From positions 1,178,001 to 1,242,000 of the forward strand of contig NC_079881.1 in NCBI RefSeq assembly GCF_029227915.1: DNA of 64,000 nt, read 5' to 3'. A model generated the notes under the pieces. That model was not told the origin of the DNA. It saw only the letters and a list, made by a program, of their open reading frames with translations, and did no database searches. A program made the position numbers and the translations under genes. The stretch is from Hydractinia symbiolongicarpus. Its lineage: Eukaryota; Cnidaria; Hydrozoa; Anthoathecata; Hydractiniidae. Every line of letters begins with the position of its first letter. The first letter of the stretch is position 1. Shown here piece by piece: positions 23,101-36,060 of this stretch.

Positions 23101-25990
23101 CATGAGACTTGTAGTTTTCAAAAATGTTTTCATTTTTGATGAGACGCTGAATAAAAGGAGTTTAATTGCCGGCAAACGAAAACCCGCCATTTTCCGTAAA
23201 CCCCGGATTCGGCCCGTATAGCCAAAAGTATACAAAGGAAGTACCCAGGGAGTAAACTCATTTCCCGAACGATTTTTTAAATTATTTTTTCACCACTAAA
23301 GCACATGAGACTTGTAGTTTTCAAAAATGTTTTCATTTTTGATGAGACGCTGAATAAAAGAAGTTTAATCGCCGGCAAACGAAAACCCGCGACTTCCCGT
23401 AAATCCCCGACTCGGCCCGTATAGTCAAAAGTATACAAAGAAAGTACCCAGGGAGTAAACTCATTTCCAAAAGGATTTTTTAAATTATCTTTTCACCACT
23501 AAAACGCATGAGACTTGTAGTTTTCAAAAATGTTTTCATTTCTGATGAGACGCTGAATAAAAGAAGTTTAATCGCCGGCAAACGAAAACCCGCCATTTCC
23601 CGTAAACCCCGGACTCGGCCCGTATAGTCAAAAGTATACAAAGAAAGTACCCAGGGAGTAAACTCATTTCCCGAACGATTTTTTAAATTATTATTTCACC
23701 ACTAAAGGCCACGAGACTTGTAGTTTTTAAAAATGTTTTCATTTTTGATGAGACGCTGAATAAAAGAAGTTTAATCGCCGGCAAACGAAAACCCGCGATT
23801 TCCCGTAAATCCCGGACTCGGCCCGTATAGTCAAAAGTATACAAAGAAGGTAACCAGGGAGTAAACTCATTTCCCGAACGATTTTTTAAATTATTTTTTC
23901 ACCACTAAAACGCATGACACTTGTACTTTTTAGAAATGTTTTCATTTTTGATGAGACACTTAATGAAAGAAGTTTAATCGCCGGCAAACAAAAACCCGCG
24001 ATTTCCCGTAAATCCCGGACTCGGCCCGTATAGTCAAAAGCATACAAAGAAGGTAACCAGGGAGTAAACTCATTTCCCGAACGATTTTTTAAATTATTTT
24101 TTCACCACTAAAACGCATAACACTTGTACTTTTTAGAAATGTTTTCATTTTTGATGAGACGCTTAATGAAAGTGGTTTAATCGCCGGCAAACGAAAACCC
24201 GCGATTTCCCGTAAATCCCGGGCTTGGCTTGTATAGTCGAATGTATACAAAGAAACTAACCGGTGAGTAAACCCATTTCCAAAACGATTTTTTAAATTAT
24301 CTTTTCACCACTAAAACGCATGAGACTTGTAGTTTTCAAAAATGTTTTCATTTTTGATGAGACGCTGAATAAAAGGAGTTTAATTGCCGGCAAACGAAAA
24401 CCCGCCATTTTCCGTAAACCCCGGATTCGGCCCGTATAGCCAAAAGTATACAAAGGAAGTACCCAGGGAGTAAACTCATTTCCCGAACGATTTTTTAAAT
24501 TATTTTCTCACCACTAAAGCACATGAGACTTGTAGTTTTTAAAAATGTTTTCATTTTTGATGAGACGCTGAATAAAAGAAGTTTAATCGCCGGCAAACGA
24601 AAACCCGCGATTTCCCGTAAATCCCGGACTCCGCCCGTATAGTCAAAAGTATACAAAGAAGGTAACCAGGGAGTAAACTCATTTCCTGAACGATTTTTTA
24701 AATTATTTTTTCACCACTAAAACGCATGACACTTGTACTTTTTAGAAATGTTTTCATTTTTGATGAGACGCTTAATGAAAGAAGTTTAATCGCCGGCAAA
24801 CAAAAACCCGCGATTTCCCGTAAATCCCGGACTCGGCCCGTATAGTCAAAAGCATACAAAGAAGGTAACCAGGGAGTAAACTCATTTCCCGAACGATTTT
24901 TTAAATTATTTTTTCACCACTAAAACGCATAACACTTGTACTTTTTAGAAATGTTTTCATTTTTGATGAGACGCTTAATGAAAGTGGTTTAATCGCCGGC
25001 AAACGAAAACCCGCGATTTCCCGTAAATCCCGGGCTTGGCTTGTATAGTCGAATGTATACAAAGAAAGTAACCGGTGAGTAAACCCATTTCCAAAACGAT
25101 TTTTTAAATTATCTTTTCACCACTAAAACGCATGAGACTTGTAGTTTTCAAAAATGTTTTCATTTTTGATGAGACGCTGAATAAAAGGAGTTTAATTGCC
25201 GGCAAACGAAAACCCGCCATTTTCCGTAAACCCCGGATTCGGCCCGTATAGCCAAAAGTATACAAAGGAAGTACCCAGGGAGTAAACTCATTTCCCGAAC
25301 GATTTTTTAAATTATTTTTTCACCACTAAAGCACATGAGACTTGTAGTTTTCAAAAATGTTTTCATTTTTGATGAGACGCTGAATAAAAGAAGTTTAATC
25401 GCCGGCAAACGAAAACCCGCGACTTCCCGTAAATCCCCGACTCGGCCCGTATAGACAAAAGTATACAAAGAAAGTACCCAGGGAGTAAACTCATTTCCAA
25501 AAGGATTTTTTAAATTATCTTTTCACCACTAAAACGCATGAGACTTGTAGTTTTCAAAAATGTTTTCATTTCTGATGAGACGCTGAATAAAAGAAGTTTA
25601 ATCGCCGGCAAACGAAAACCCGCCATTTCCCGTAAACCCCGGACTCAGCCCGTATAGTCAAAAGTATACAAAGAAAGTACCCAGGGAGTAAACTCATTTC
25701 CCGAACGATTTTTTAAATTATTATTTCACCACTAAAGGCCACGAGACTTGTAGTTTTTAAAAATGTTTTCATTTTTGATGAGACGCTGAATAAAAGAAGT
25801 TTAATCGCCGGCAAACGAAAACCCGCGATTTCCCGTAAATCCCGGACTCGGCCCGTATAGTCAAAAGTATACAAAGAAGGTAACCAGGGAGTAAACTCAT
25901 TTCCCGAACGATTTTTTAAATTATTTTTTCACCACTAAAACGCATGACACTTGTACTTTTTAGAAATGTTTTCATTTTTGATGAGACGCT
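23100..25990 (+). repeat. HOR block, 10-mer (2030 bp) with a nested 4-mer (812 bp)
   Basis: 23101, 23305 and 23914 recur at 25131, 25335 and 25944 (offset 2030). Inside it, 23914 to about 24520 recurs at 24726 to about 25335 (offset 812), with private AAAGCATACAAAG and ATGAAAGAAGTTT forms. The 10-mer therefore contains an internal doubling of a 4-monomer piece; a four-monomer insertion turned a 6-mer-sized unit into a 10-mer. Confidence 0.75.
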
Positions 25991-28180
25991 TAATGAAAGT
26001 GGTTTAATCGCCGGCAAACGAAAACCCGCGATTTCCCGTAAATCCCGGGCTTGGCTTGTATAGTCGAATGTATACAAAGAAAGTAACCGGTGAGTAAACC
26101 CATTTCCAAAACGATTTTTTAAATTATCTTTTCACCACTAAAACGCATGAGACTTGTATTTTCAAAAATGTTTTCATTTTTGATGAGACGCTGAATAAAA
26201 GAAGTTTAATCGCCGGCAAACGAAAACCAGCGATTTCCCGTAAATCCTGGACTCGGCCCGTATAGTCAAAAGTGTACAAAGAAAGTACCCTGGGAGTAAA
26301 ATCATTTCCTTAACGATTTTTTAAATTATTATTTCACCAATAAAGCCCATGAGACTTTTAGTTTTTAAAAATGTTTTCATTTTTGATGAGACGCTGACTA
26401 AAAGAAGTTTAATCGCCGGCAAACGAAAACCCGCGATTTCCCGTAAATCCCGGACTGGGCCCGTATAGTCAAAAGTATACAAAGAAGGTAACCAGGGAGT
26501 AAACTCATTACCCGAACGATTTTTTAAATTATTTTTTCACCACTAAAACGCATGACACTTGTAGTTTTCAGAAATGTTTTCATTTTTGATGAGACGCTTA
26601 ATGAAAGTGGTTTAATCGCCGGCAAACGAAAACCCGCGATTTCCCGTAAATCCCGGGCTTGGCTTGTATAGTCGAATGTATACAAAGAAAGTACCCTGTG
26701 AGTAAACTCATTTCCAAAACGATTTTTTAAATTATCTTTTCACCACTAAAACGCATGAGACTTGTAGTTTTCAAAAATGTTTTCATTTTTGATGAGACGC
26801 TGAATAAAAGAAGTTTAATCGCCGGCAAACGAAAACCCGCCATTTCCCGTAAACCCCGGACTCGACCCGTATAGTCAAAAGTATACAAAGAAAGTACCCA
26901 GGGAGTAAACTCTTCTCCCGAGCGATTTTTTAAATTATTTTTTCACCACTAAAACGCATGAGACTTGTAGTTTACAAAAATGTTTTCATTTTTGATGAGA
27001 CGCTGAATAAAAGAAGTTTAATCGCCGGCAAACGAAAACCTGCGATTTCCCGTATATCCTGGACTCGACCCGTATAGTCAAAAGTATACAAAGAAAGTAC
27101 CAAGGGAGTAAACTCATTTCCCGAACGATTTTTTAAATTATTATTTAACCACTAAAGCCCATGAGACTTGTAGTTTTTAAAAATGTTTTCATTTTTGATG
27201 AGACGCTGAATAAAAGAAGTTTAATCGCCGGCAAACGAAAACCCGCGATTTCCCGTATATCCTGGACTCGACCCGTATAGTCAAAAGTATACAAAGAAAG
27301 TACCAAGGGAGTAAACTCATTTCCCGAACGATTTTTTAAATTATTATTTAACCACTAAAGCCCATGAGACTTGTAGTTTTTAAAAATGTTTTCATTTTTG
27401 ATGAGACGCTGAATAAAAGAAGTTTAATCGCCGGCAAACGAAAACCCGCGATTTCCCGTAAATCCCGGACTCGGCCCGTATAGTCAAAAGTATACAAAGA
27501 AGGTAACCAGGGAGTAAACTCATTTCCCGAACGATTTTTTAAATTATTTTTTCACCACTAAAACGCATGACACTTGTACTTTTTAGAAATGTTTTCATTT
27601 TTGATGAGACGCTTAATGAAAGTGGTTTAATCGCCGGCAAACGAAAACCCGCGATTTCCCGTAAATCCCGGGCTTGGCTTGTATAGTCGAATGCATACAA
27701 AGAAAGTAACCGGTGAGTAAACCCATTTCCAAAACGATTTTTTAAATTATCTTTTCACCACTAAAACGCATGAGACTTGTATTTTCAAAAATGTTTTCAT
27801 TTTTGATGAGACGCTGAATAAAAGAAGTTTAATCGCCGGCAAACGAAAACCCGCCATTTCCCGTAAACCCCGGACTCGACCCGTATAGTCAAAAGTATAC
27901 AAAGAAAGTACCCAGGGAGTAAACTCTTCTCCCGAGCGATTTTTTAAATTATTTTTTCACCACTAAAACGCATGAGACTTGTAGTTTACAAAAATGTTTT
28001 CATTTTTGATGAGACGCTGAATAAAAGAAGTTTAATCGCCGGCAAACGAAAACCTGCGATTTCCCGTATATCCTGGACTCGACCCGTATAGTCAAAAGTA
28101 TACAAAGAAAGTACCAAGGGAGTAAACTCATTTCCCGAACGATTTTTTAAATTATTATTTAACCACTAAAGCCCATGAGA
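25944..28180 (+). repeat. HOR block, 8-mer (1624 bp) and 5-mer (1015 bp) overlapped
   Basis: The ATGACACTTGTAC copies at 25944 and 27568, and the following copies with the one-base-short ACTTGTATTTTC start (26148 and 27770), are 1622-1624 bp apart. In addition 26755 to 27160 recurs at 27770 to 28180 (about 1015 bp), with CTCTTCTCCCGAGCG and CGTATATCCTGGACTCGACC. A single monomer with ACCAAGGGAG is duplicated in tandem at about 27050-27340. The monomer at 27770 is a hybrid of the 26148 and 26755 types. Confidence 0.72.
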
Positions 28181-28782
28181 CTTGCCGTTTTTAAAAATGT
28201 TTTCACTTTTGATGACACGCTGAATAAAAGAATTTTAATCGCCGGCAAACGAAAACCCGCGATTTCCCGTAAATGCCGGACTCGGCCCGTATAGTCAAAA
28301 GTATACAAAGAAGGTAGCCAGGGAGTAAATTCATTTCCCGTACGATTTTTGAAATTATTTTTTCACCACTAAAACGCATGAGACTTGTAGTTTTCAGAAA
28401 TGTTTTCATTTTTGATGAGACGCTTAATGAAAGTGGTTTAATCGCTGGCAAACGAAAACCCGCGATTTCCCGTAAATCACGGGTTTGGCCGTATAGTCGA
28501 ATGTATACAAAGAAAGTACCCTGTGAGTAAACTCATTTCCAAAACGATTTTTTAAATTATCTTTTCACCACTAAAACGCATGAGACTTGTAGTTTTCAAA
28601 AATATTTTCATTTTTGATGAGACGCTGAATAAAAAAAGTTTAATCGCCGGCAAACGAAAACCCGCGACTTCCCGTAAATCCCGGACTCGGCCTGTATAGT
28701 CAAAAGTATACAAAGAAAGTATACAGGGAGTAAACTCATTTCCCGAACGATTTTTTAAATTATTTTTTCTTCACTAAAACGC

Positions 28783-30402
28783 ATGAGACTTGTAGTTTTC
28801 AGAAATGTTTTCATTTTTGATGAGACGCTTAATGAAAGTGGTTTATTCGCCGACAAACGAAACACGCGATTTCCCGTACATCCCGTGCTTGGCCCGTATA
28901 GTCGAATGTATACAAAGAAAGTACCCAGGGAGTAAACTAATTTCCCGAACGATTTTTTAAATTATTATTTAACCACTAAAGCCCATGAGACTTGTAGTTT
29001 TTAAAAATGTTTTCATTTTTGATGAGACGCTGAATAAAAGAAGTTTAATCGCCGGCAAACGAAAACCCGCGACTTCCCGTAAATCTCCAACTCGGCCCGT
29101 ATAGTCAAAAGTATACAAAGAAAGTACCCAGGGAGTAAACCCATTTCCCGAACGATTTTTTAAACTATTTTTTCACCACTAAAACGCATGAGACTTGTAA
29201 TTTTCAGAAATGTTTTCATTTTTGATGAGACGCTTAGTGAAAGTGGTTTATTCGCCGGCAAACGAAATTCCGCGATTTCCCGTAAATCCCGGGTTTGGCC
29301 CGTATAGTCGAATGTATACAAAGAAAGTACCCTGTGAGTAAACTCATTTCCAAAACGATTTTTTAAATTATCTTTTCACCACTAAAGCGCATGAGACTTG
29401 TAGTTTTCAAAAATGTTTTCATTTTTGATGAGACGCTGAATAAAAGGAGTTTAATCGCCGGCAAACGAAAACCCGCGATTTCCCGTAAACCCCGGACTCG
29501 CCCGTATAGTCAAAAGTATACAAAGAAAGTACCCTGGGAGTAAACTCATTTCCCGAACGATTTTTTAAATTATTTTTTCTTCACTAAAACGCATGAGACT
29601 TGTAGTTTTCAGAAATGTTTTCATTTTTGATGAGACGCTTAATGAAAGTGGTTTATTCGCCGACAAACGAAACACGCGATTTCCCGTACATCCCGTGCTT
29701 GGCCCGTATAGTCGAATGTATACAAAGAAAGTACCCAGGGAGTAAACTAATTTCCCGAACGATTTTTTAAATTATTATTTAACCACTAAAGCCCATGAGA
29801 CTTGTAGTTTTTAAAAATGTTTTCATTTTTGATGAGACGCTGAATAAAAGAAGTTTAATCGCCGGCAAACGAAAACCCGCGACTTCCCGTAAATCTCCAA
29901 CTCGGCCCGTATAGTCAAAAGTATACAAAGAAAGTACCCAGGGAGTAAACCCATTTCCCGAACGATTTTTTAAACTATTTTTTCACCACTAAAACGCATG
30001 AGACTTGTAATTTTCAGAAATGTTTTCATTTTTGATGAGACGCTTAGTGAAAGTGGTTTATTCGCCGGCAAACGAAATTCCGCGATTTCCCGTAAATCCC
30101 GGGTTTGGCCCGTATAGTCGAATGTATACAAAGAAAGTACCCTGTGAGTAAACTCATTTCCAAAACGATTTTTTAAATTATCTTTTCACCACTAAAGCGC
30201 ATGAGACTTGTAGTTTTCAAAAATGTTTTCATTTTTGATGAGACGCTGAATAAAAGGAGTTTAATCGCCGGCAAACGAAAACCCGCGATTTCCCGTAAAC
30301 CCCGGACTCGCCCGTATAGTCAAAAGTATACAAAGAAAGTACCCAGGGAGTAAACTCATTTCCCGAACGATTTTTTAAATTATTATTTCACCACTAAAGC
30401 CC
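28783..30402 (+). repeat. HOR block, 4-mer, 810-bp period, two copies
   Basis: Copies 28783-29592 and 29593-30402 share the private forms TTTTCTTCACTAAAACG, TTATTCGCCGACAAACG, AACACGCG, CATCCCGTGCTTGG, TTTAAACTATT, GACTTGTAATTTTC and GGACTCGCCCG (one G short). A third copy begins at 32230, carried there by the larger 13-mer repeat. Confidence 0.85.
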
Positions 30403-30582
30403 ATGAGACTTGTAGTTTTCAAAAATGTTTTCATTTTTGATGAGACGCTGAATAAATGAAGTTTAATCGCCGGCAAACGAAAACCCGCGATTTCCCGTAA
30501 ATGCCGGATTCGGCCCGTATAGTCAAAAGTATACAAAGAAAGTACCCAGGTATTAAACTCATTTCCCGAAAGATTTTTTAAA

Positions 30583-30596
30583 TTTTTTTTTTTTTT
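30583..30596 (+). repeat. Homopolymer T14 within the array
   Basis: A run of 14 T replaces the usual TTTAAATTATTTTTTCACC segment of this monomer. It is the longest homopolymer I noticed in the window. It is copied exactly at 33220-33233. Confidence 0.9.
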
Positions 30597-33219
30597 ACCA
30601 CTAAAACGCATGAGACATGTAGTTTTCAGAAATATTTTCAATTTTGATGAGACGCTTAGTGAAAGTGGTTTAATCGCCGGCAAACGAAATTCCGCGATTT
30701 CCCGTAAATCCGGGGCTTGGCCCGTATAGTCGAATGCATACAAAGAAAGTACCCTGTGAGTAAACTCATTTCCAAAACGATTTTTTGAATTATCTTTTCA
30801 CCACTAAAGCGCATGAGACTTGTAGCTTTGAAAAATGTTTTCATTTTTGATGAGACGCTGAATAAAAGGAGTTTAATCGCCGGCAAACGAAAACCCGCCA
30901 TTTCCCGTAAACCCCGGACTCGGACCGTATAGTCAAAAGTATACAAAGAAAGTACCCAGGGAGTAAACTCATTTTCCAAACGATTTTTTAAATTATTATT
31001 TCACCACTAAAGCCCATGAGACTTGTAGTTTTCAAAAATGTTTTCATTTTTGATGAGACGCTGAATAAATGAAGTTTAATCGCCGGCAAACGAAAACCCG
31101 CGATTTCCCGTAAATCCCGGATTCGGCCCGTATAGTCAAAAGTATACGAAGAAGGTACCCAGCGATTAAACTCATTTCCCGAACGATTTTTTAAATTATT
31201 TTTTCACCACTAAAACGCATGAGACTTGTAGTTTTCAGAAATGTTTTCATTTTTGATATGACGCCTAATGAAAGTGGTTTAATCGCCGGCAAACGAAAAC
31301 CCGCGATTTCCCTTAAATCCCGGGCTTGGCCCGTATAGTCGAATGTATACAAAGAAAGTACCCTGTGAGTAAACTCATTTCCAAAACGATTTTTTAAATT
31401 ATCTTTTCACCACTAAAACGCATGAGACTTGTAGTTTTCAAAAATGTTTTCATTTTTGATGAGACGCTGAATAAAAGAAGTTTAATCGCCGGCAAACGAA
31501 AACCCGCCATTTCCCGTAAACCCCGGACTCGGCCCGTATAGTCAAAAGTATACAAAGAAAGTACCCTGGGAGTAAACTCACTTCCCGAACGATTTTTTAA
31601 TTTATTATTTCACCACTAAAACGCATGCGACTTGTATTTTTCAAAAATGTTTTCTTTTTTGATGAGACGATTAATGAAAGTGGTTTAATCGCCGGCAAAC
31701 AAAACCCGCGATTTCCCGTACATCCCGGGCCTGGCCCGTATAGTCGAATGTATACAAAGAAAGTACCCAGGAAGTAAACTCATTTCCGAACGATTTTTTA
31801 AATTATTATTTAACCACTAAAGCCCATGAGACTTGTAGTTTTTAAAAATGTTTTCATTTTTGATGAGACGCTGAATAAAAGAAGTTTAATCGCCGCAAAC
31901 AAAAACCCGCGACTTCCCGTAAATCTCCGACTCGGCCCGTATAGTCAAAAGTATACAAAGAAAGTACCCAGGGAGTAAACTCATTTCCCGAACGATTTTT
32001 TAAATTATTTTTTCACCACTAAAACGCACGAGACTTGTAGTTTTCAGAAATGTTTTCATTTTTAAAAAGACGCTTAGTGAAAGTGGTTTAATCGCCGCAA
32101 ACAAAAACCCGCGACTTCCCGTAAATCTCCGACTCGGCCCGTATAGTCAAAAGTATACAAAGAAAGTACCCAGGGAGTAAACTCATTTCCCGAACGATTT
32201 TTTAAATTATTTTTTCTTCACTAAAACGCATGAGACTTGTAGTTTTCAGAAATGTTTTCATTTTTGATGAGACGCTTAATGAAAGTGGTTTATTCGCCGA
32301 CAAACGAAACACGCGATTTCCCGTACATCCCGTGCTTGGCCCGTATAGTCGAATGTATACAAAGAAAGTACCCAGGGAGTAAACTAATTTCCCGAACGAT
32401 TTTTTAAATTATTATTTAACCACTAAAGCCCATGAGACTTGTAGTTTTTAAAAATGTTTTCATTTTTGATGAGACGCTGAATAAAAGAAGTTTAATCGCC
32501 GGCAAACGAAAACCCGCGACTTCCCGTAAATCTCCAACTCGGCCCGTATAGTCAAAAGTATACAAAGAAAGTACCCAGGGAGTAAACCCATTTCCCGAAC
32601 GATTTTTTAAACTATTTTTTCACCACTAAAACGCATGAGACTTGTAATTTTCAGAAATGTTTTCATTTTTGATGAGACGCTTAGTGAAAGTGGTTTATTC
32701 GCCGGCAAACGAAATTCCGCGATTTCCCGTAAATCCCGGGTTTGGCCCGTATAGTCGAATGTATACAAAGAAAGTACCCTGTGAGTAAACTCATTTCCAA
32801 AACGATTTTTTAAATTATCTTTTCACCACTAAAGCGCATGAGACTTGTAGTTTTCAAAAATGTTTTCATTTTTGATGAGACGCTGAATAAAAGGAGTTTA
32901 ATCGCCGGCAAACGAAAACCCGCGATTTCCCGTAAACCCCGGACTCGCCCGTATAGTCAAAAGTATACAAAGAAAGTACCCAGGGAGTAAACTCATTTCC
33001 CGAACGATTTTTTAAATTATTATTTCACCACTAAAGCCCATGAGACTTGTAGTTTTCAAAAATGTTTTCATTTTTGATGAGACGCTGAATAAATGAAGTT
33101 TAATCGCCGGCAAACGAAAACCCGCGATTTCCCGTAAATGCCGGATTCGGCCCGTATAGTCAAAAGTATACAAAGAAAGTACCCAGGTATTAAACTCATT
33201 TCCCGAAAGATTTTTTAAA

Positions 33220-33233
33220 TTTTTTTTTTTTTT
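33220..33233 (+). repeat. Homopolymer T14, second copy
   Basis: Same length and context as the run at 30583, 2637 bp downstream. Identical length in a slippage-prone tract suggests that the 13-mer duplication is recent, or that the assembler copied one consensus into both places. Confidence 0.9.
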
Positions 33234-34859
33234 ACCACTAAAACGCATGAGACATGTAGTTTTCAGAAATATTTTCAATTTTGATGAGACGCTTAGTGAA
33301 AGTGGTTTAATCGCCGGCAAACGAAATTCCGCGATTTCCCGTAAATCCGGGGCTTGGCCCGTATAGTCGAATGCATACAAAGAAAGTACCCTGTGAGTAA
33401 ACTCATTTCCAAAACGATTTTTTGAATTATCTTTTCACCACTAAAGCGCATGAGACTTGTAGCTTTGAAAAATGTTTTCATTTTTGATGAGACGCTGAAT
33501 AAAAGGAGTTTAATCGCCGGCAAACGAAAACCCGCCATTTCCCGTAAACCCCGGACTCGGACCGTATAGTCAAAAGTATACAAAGAAAGTACCCAGGGAG
33601 TAAACTCATTTTCCAAACGATTTTTTAAATTATTATTTCACCACTAAAGCCCATGAGACTTGTAGTTTTCAAAAATGTTTTCATTTTTGATGAGACGCTG
33701 AATAAATGAAGTTTAATCGCCGGCAAACGAAAACCCGCCATTTCCCGTAAATCCCGGATTCGGCCCGTATAGTCAAAAGTATACGAAGAAGGTACCCAGC
33801 GATTAAACTCATTTCCCGAACGATTTTTTAAATTATTTTTTCACCACTAAAACGCATGAGACTTGTAGTTTTCAGAAATGTTTTCATTTTTGATATGACG
33901 CCTAATGAAAGTGGTTTAATCGCCGGCAAACGAAAACCCGCGATTTCCCGTAAATCCCGGGCTTGGCCCGTATAGTCGAATGTATACAAAGAAAGTACCC
34001 TGTGAGTAAACTCATTTCCAAAACGATTTTTTAAATTATCTTTTCACCACTAAAACGCATGAGACTTGTAGTTTTCAAAAATGTTTTCATTTTTGATGAG
34101 ACGCTGAATAAAAGAAGTTTAATCGCCGACAAACGAAAACCCGCCATTTCCCGTAAACCCCGGACTCGGCCCGTATAGTCAAAAGTATACAAAGAAAGTA
34201 CCCTGGGAGTAAACTCACTTCCCGAACGATTTTTTAATTTATTATTTCACCACTAAAACGCATGCGACTTGTATTTTTCAAAAATGTTTTCTTTTTTGAT
34301 GAGACGATTAATGAAAGTGGTTTAATCGCCGGCAAACAAAACCCGCGATTTCCCGTACATCCCGGGCCTGGCCCGTATAGTCGAATGTATACAAAGAAAG
34401 TACCCAGGAAGTAAACTCATTTCCGAACGATTTTTTAAATTATTATTTAACCACTAAAGCCCATGAGACTTGTAGTTTTTAAAAATGTTTTCATTTTTGA
34501 TGAGACGCTGAATAAAAGAAGTTTAATCGCCGCAAACAAAAACCCGCGACTTCCCGTAAATCTCCGACTCGGCCCGTATAGTCAAAAGTATACAAAGAAA
34601 GTACCCAGGGAGTAAACTCATTTCCCGAACGATTTTTTAAATTATTTTTTCACCACTAAAACGCACGAGACTTGTAGTTTTCAGAAATGTTTTCATTTTT
34701 AAAAAGACGCTTAGTGAAAGTGGTTTAATCGCCGGCAAACGAAATTCCGCGATTTCCCGTAAATCCCGGGTTGGCCCGTATAGTCGAATGTATACAAAGA
34801 AAGTACCCTGTGAGTAAACTCATTTCCAAAACGATTTTTAAAATTATCTTTTCATCACT

Positions 34860-36060
34860 GAAACGCATGAGACTTGTAGTTTTCAAAAATGTTTTCATTT
34901 TTGATGAGACGCTGAATAAAAGAAGTTTAATCGCCGGCAAACGAAAACCCGCCATTTCCCGTAAACCCCGGACTCGGCCCGTATAGTCAAAAGTATACAA
35001 CGAAAGTACCCTGGGAGTAAACTCATTTCCCGAACGATTTTTTAAATTATTATTTCATCACTAAAACGCATGAGACTTGTAGTTTTCAGAAATGTTTTCA
35101 TTTTTGATGAGACGCTTAATGAAAGTGGTTTAATCGCCGACAAACGAAAACTCGCGATTTCCCGTACATCCCGGGCTTGGCCCGTATAGTCGAATGTATA
35201 CAAAGAAAGTACCCTGTGAGTTAACTCATTTCCAAAACGATTTTTTAAATTATCTTTTCACCACTAAAACGCATGAGACTTGCAGTTTTCAAAAATGTTT
35301 TCATTTTTGATGAGACGCTGAATAAAAGAAGTTTAATCGCCGACAAACGAAAACCTGCGATTTCCCGTAAACCCCGGTCTCGGCCCGTATAGTCGAAAGT
35401 ATACAAAGAAAGTACCCAGGGAGTAAGCACATTTCCCGAAGGATTTTTTAAATTATTTTTTCACCACTAAAACGCATGAGACTTGTAGTTTTCAGAAATG
35501 TTTTCATTTTTGATGAGACGCTTAGTGAAAGTGGTTTAATCGCCGGCAAACGAAAACCCGCCATTTCCCGTAAACCCCGGACTCGGCCCGTATAGTCAAA
35601 AGTATACAACGAAAGTACCCTGGGAGTAAACTCATTTCCCGAACGATTTTTTAAATTATTATTTCATCACTAAAACGCATGAGACTTGTAGTTTTCAGAA
35701 ATGTTTTCATTTTTGATGAGACGCTTAATGAAAGTGGTTTAATCGCCGACAAACGAAAACTCGCGATTTCCCGTACATCCCGGGCTTGGCCCGTATATTC
35801 GAATGTATACAAAGAAAGTACCCTGTGAGTAAACTCATTTCCAAAACGATTTTTTAAATTATCTTTTCACCACTAAAACGCATGAGACTTGCAGTTTTCA
35901 AAAATGTTTTCATTTTTGATGAGACGCTGAATAAAAGAAGTTTAATCGCCGACAAACGAAAACCAGCGATTTCCCGTAAACCCCGGACTCGGCCCGTATA
36001 GTCGAAAGTATACAAAGAAAGTACCCAGGGAGTAAGCACATTTCCCGAACGATTTTTTAA
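34860..36060 (+). repeat. HOR block, 3-mer, 609-bp period, two copies
   Basis: The TATACAACGAAAG variant at 34993 and 35602, the CGCCGACAAACGAAAACTCGCG monomers and the GACTTGCAG plus GTAAGCACATTTCCC monomers all repeat at 609 bp. The same trio occurs once more near 38240. Confidence 0.82.

Larger units (their letters stand above)
29540..34730 (+). repeat. HOR block, 13-mer, 2637-bp period, two copies
   Basis: About 29540-32090 matches about 32180-34730 at a constant offset of 2637 bp. Shared private features are a 14-T run, GACATGTAGTTTTC, CTTGTAGCTTTG, TATACGAAGAAGG with CAGCGATTAAAC, TTGATATGACGCC, CATGCGACTTGTA and TTTTTAAAAAGACGC. The two copies differ at very few bases (for example CGCCGGC at 31489 against CGCCGAC at 34126). 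The monomer near 32030 is a hybrid that joins the two copies. Confidence 0.9.

Noticed and set aside
30375-30979. Overlapping 107- and 122-codon reading frames on the minus strand, duplicated at 33012-33616
   Set aside because: Both contain translated repeat units in different frames, and the second pair is the 2637-bp block copy. There is no evidence of selection on protein.
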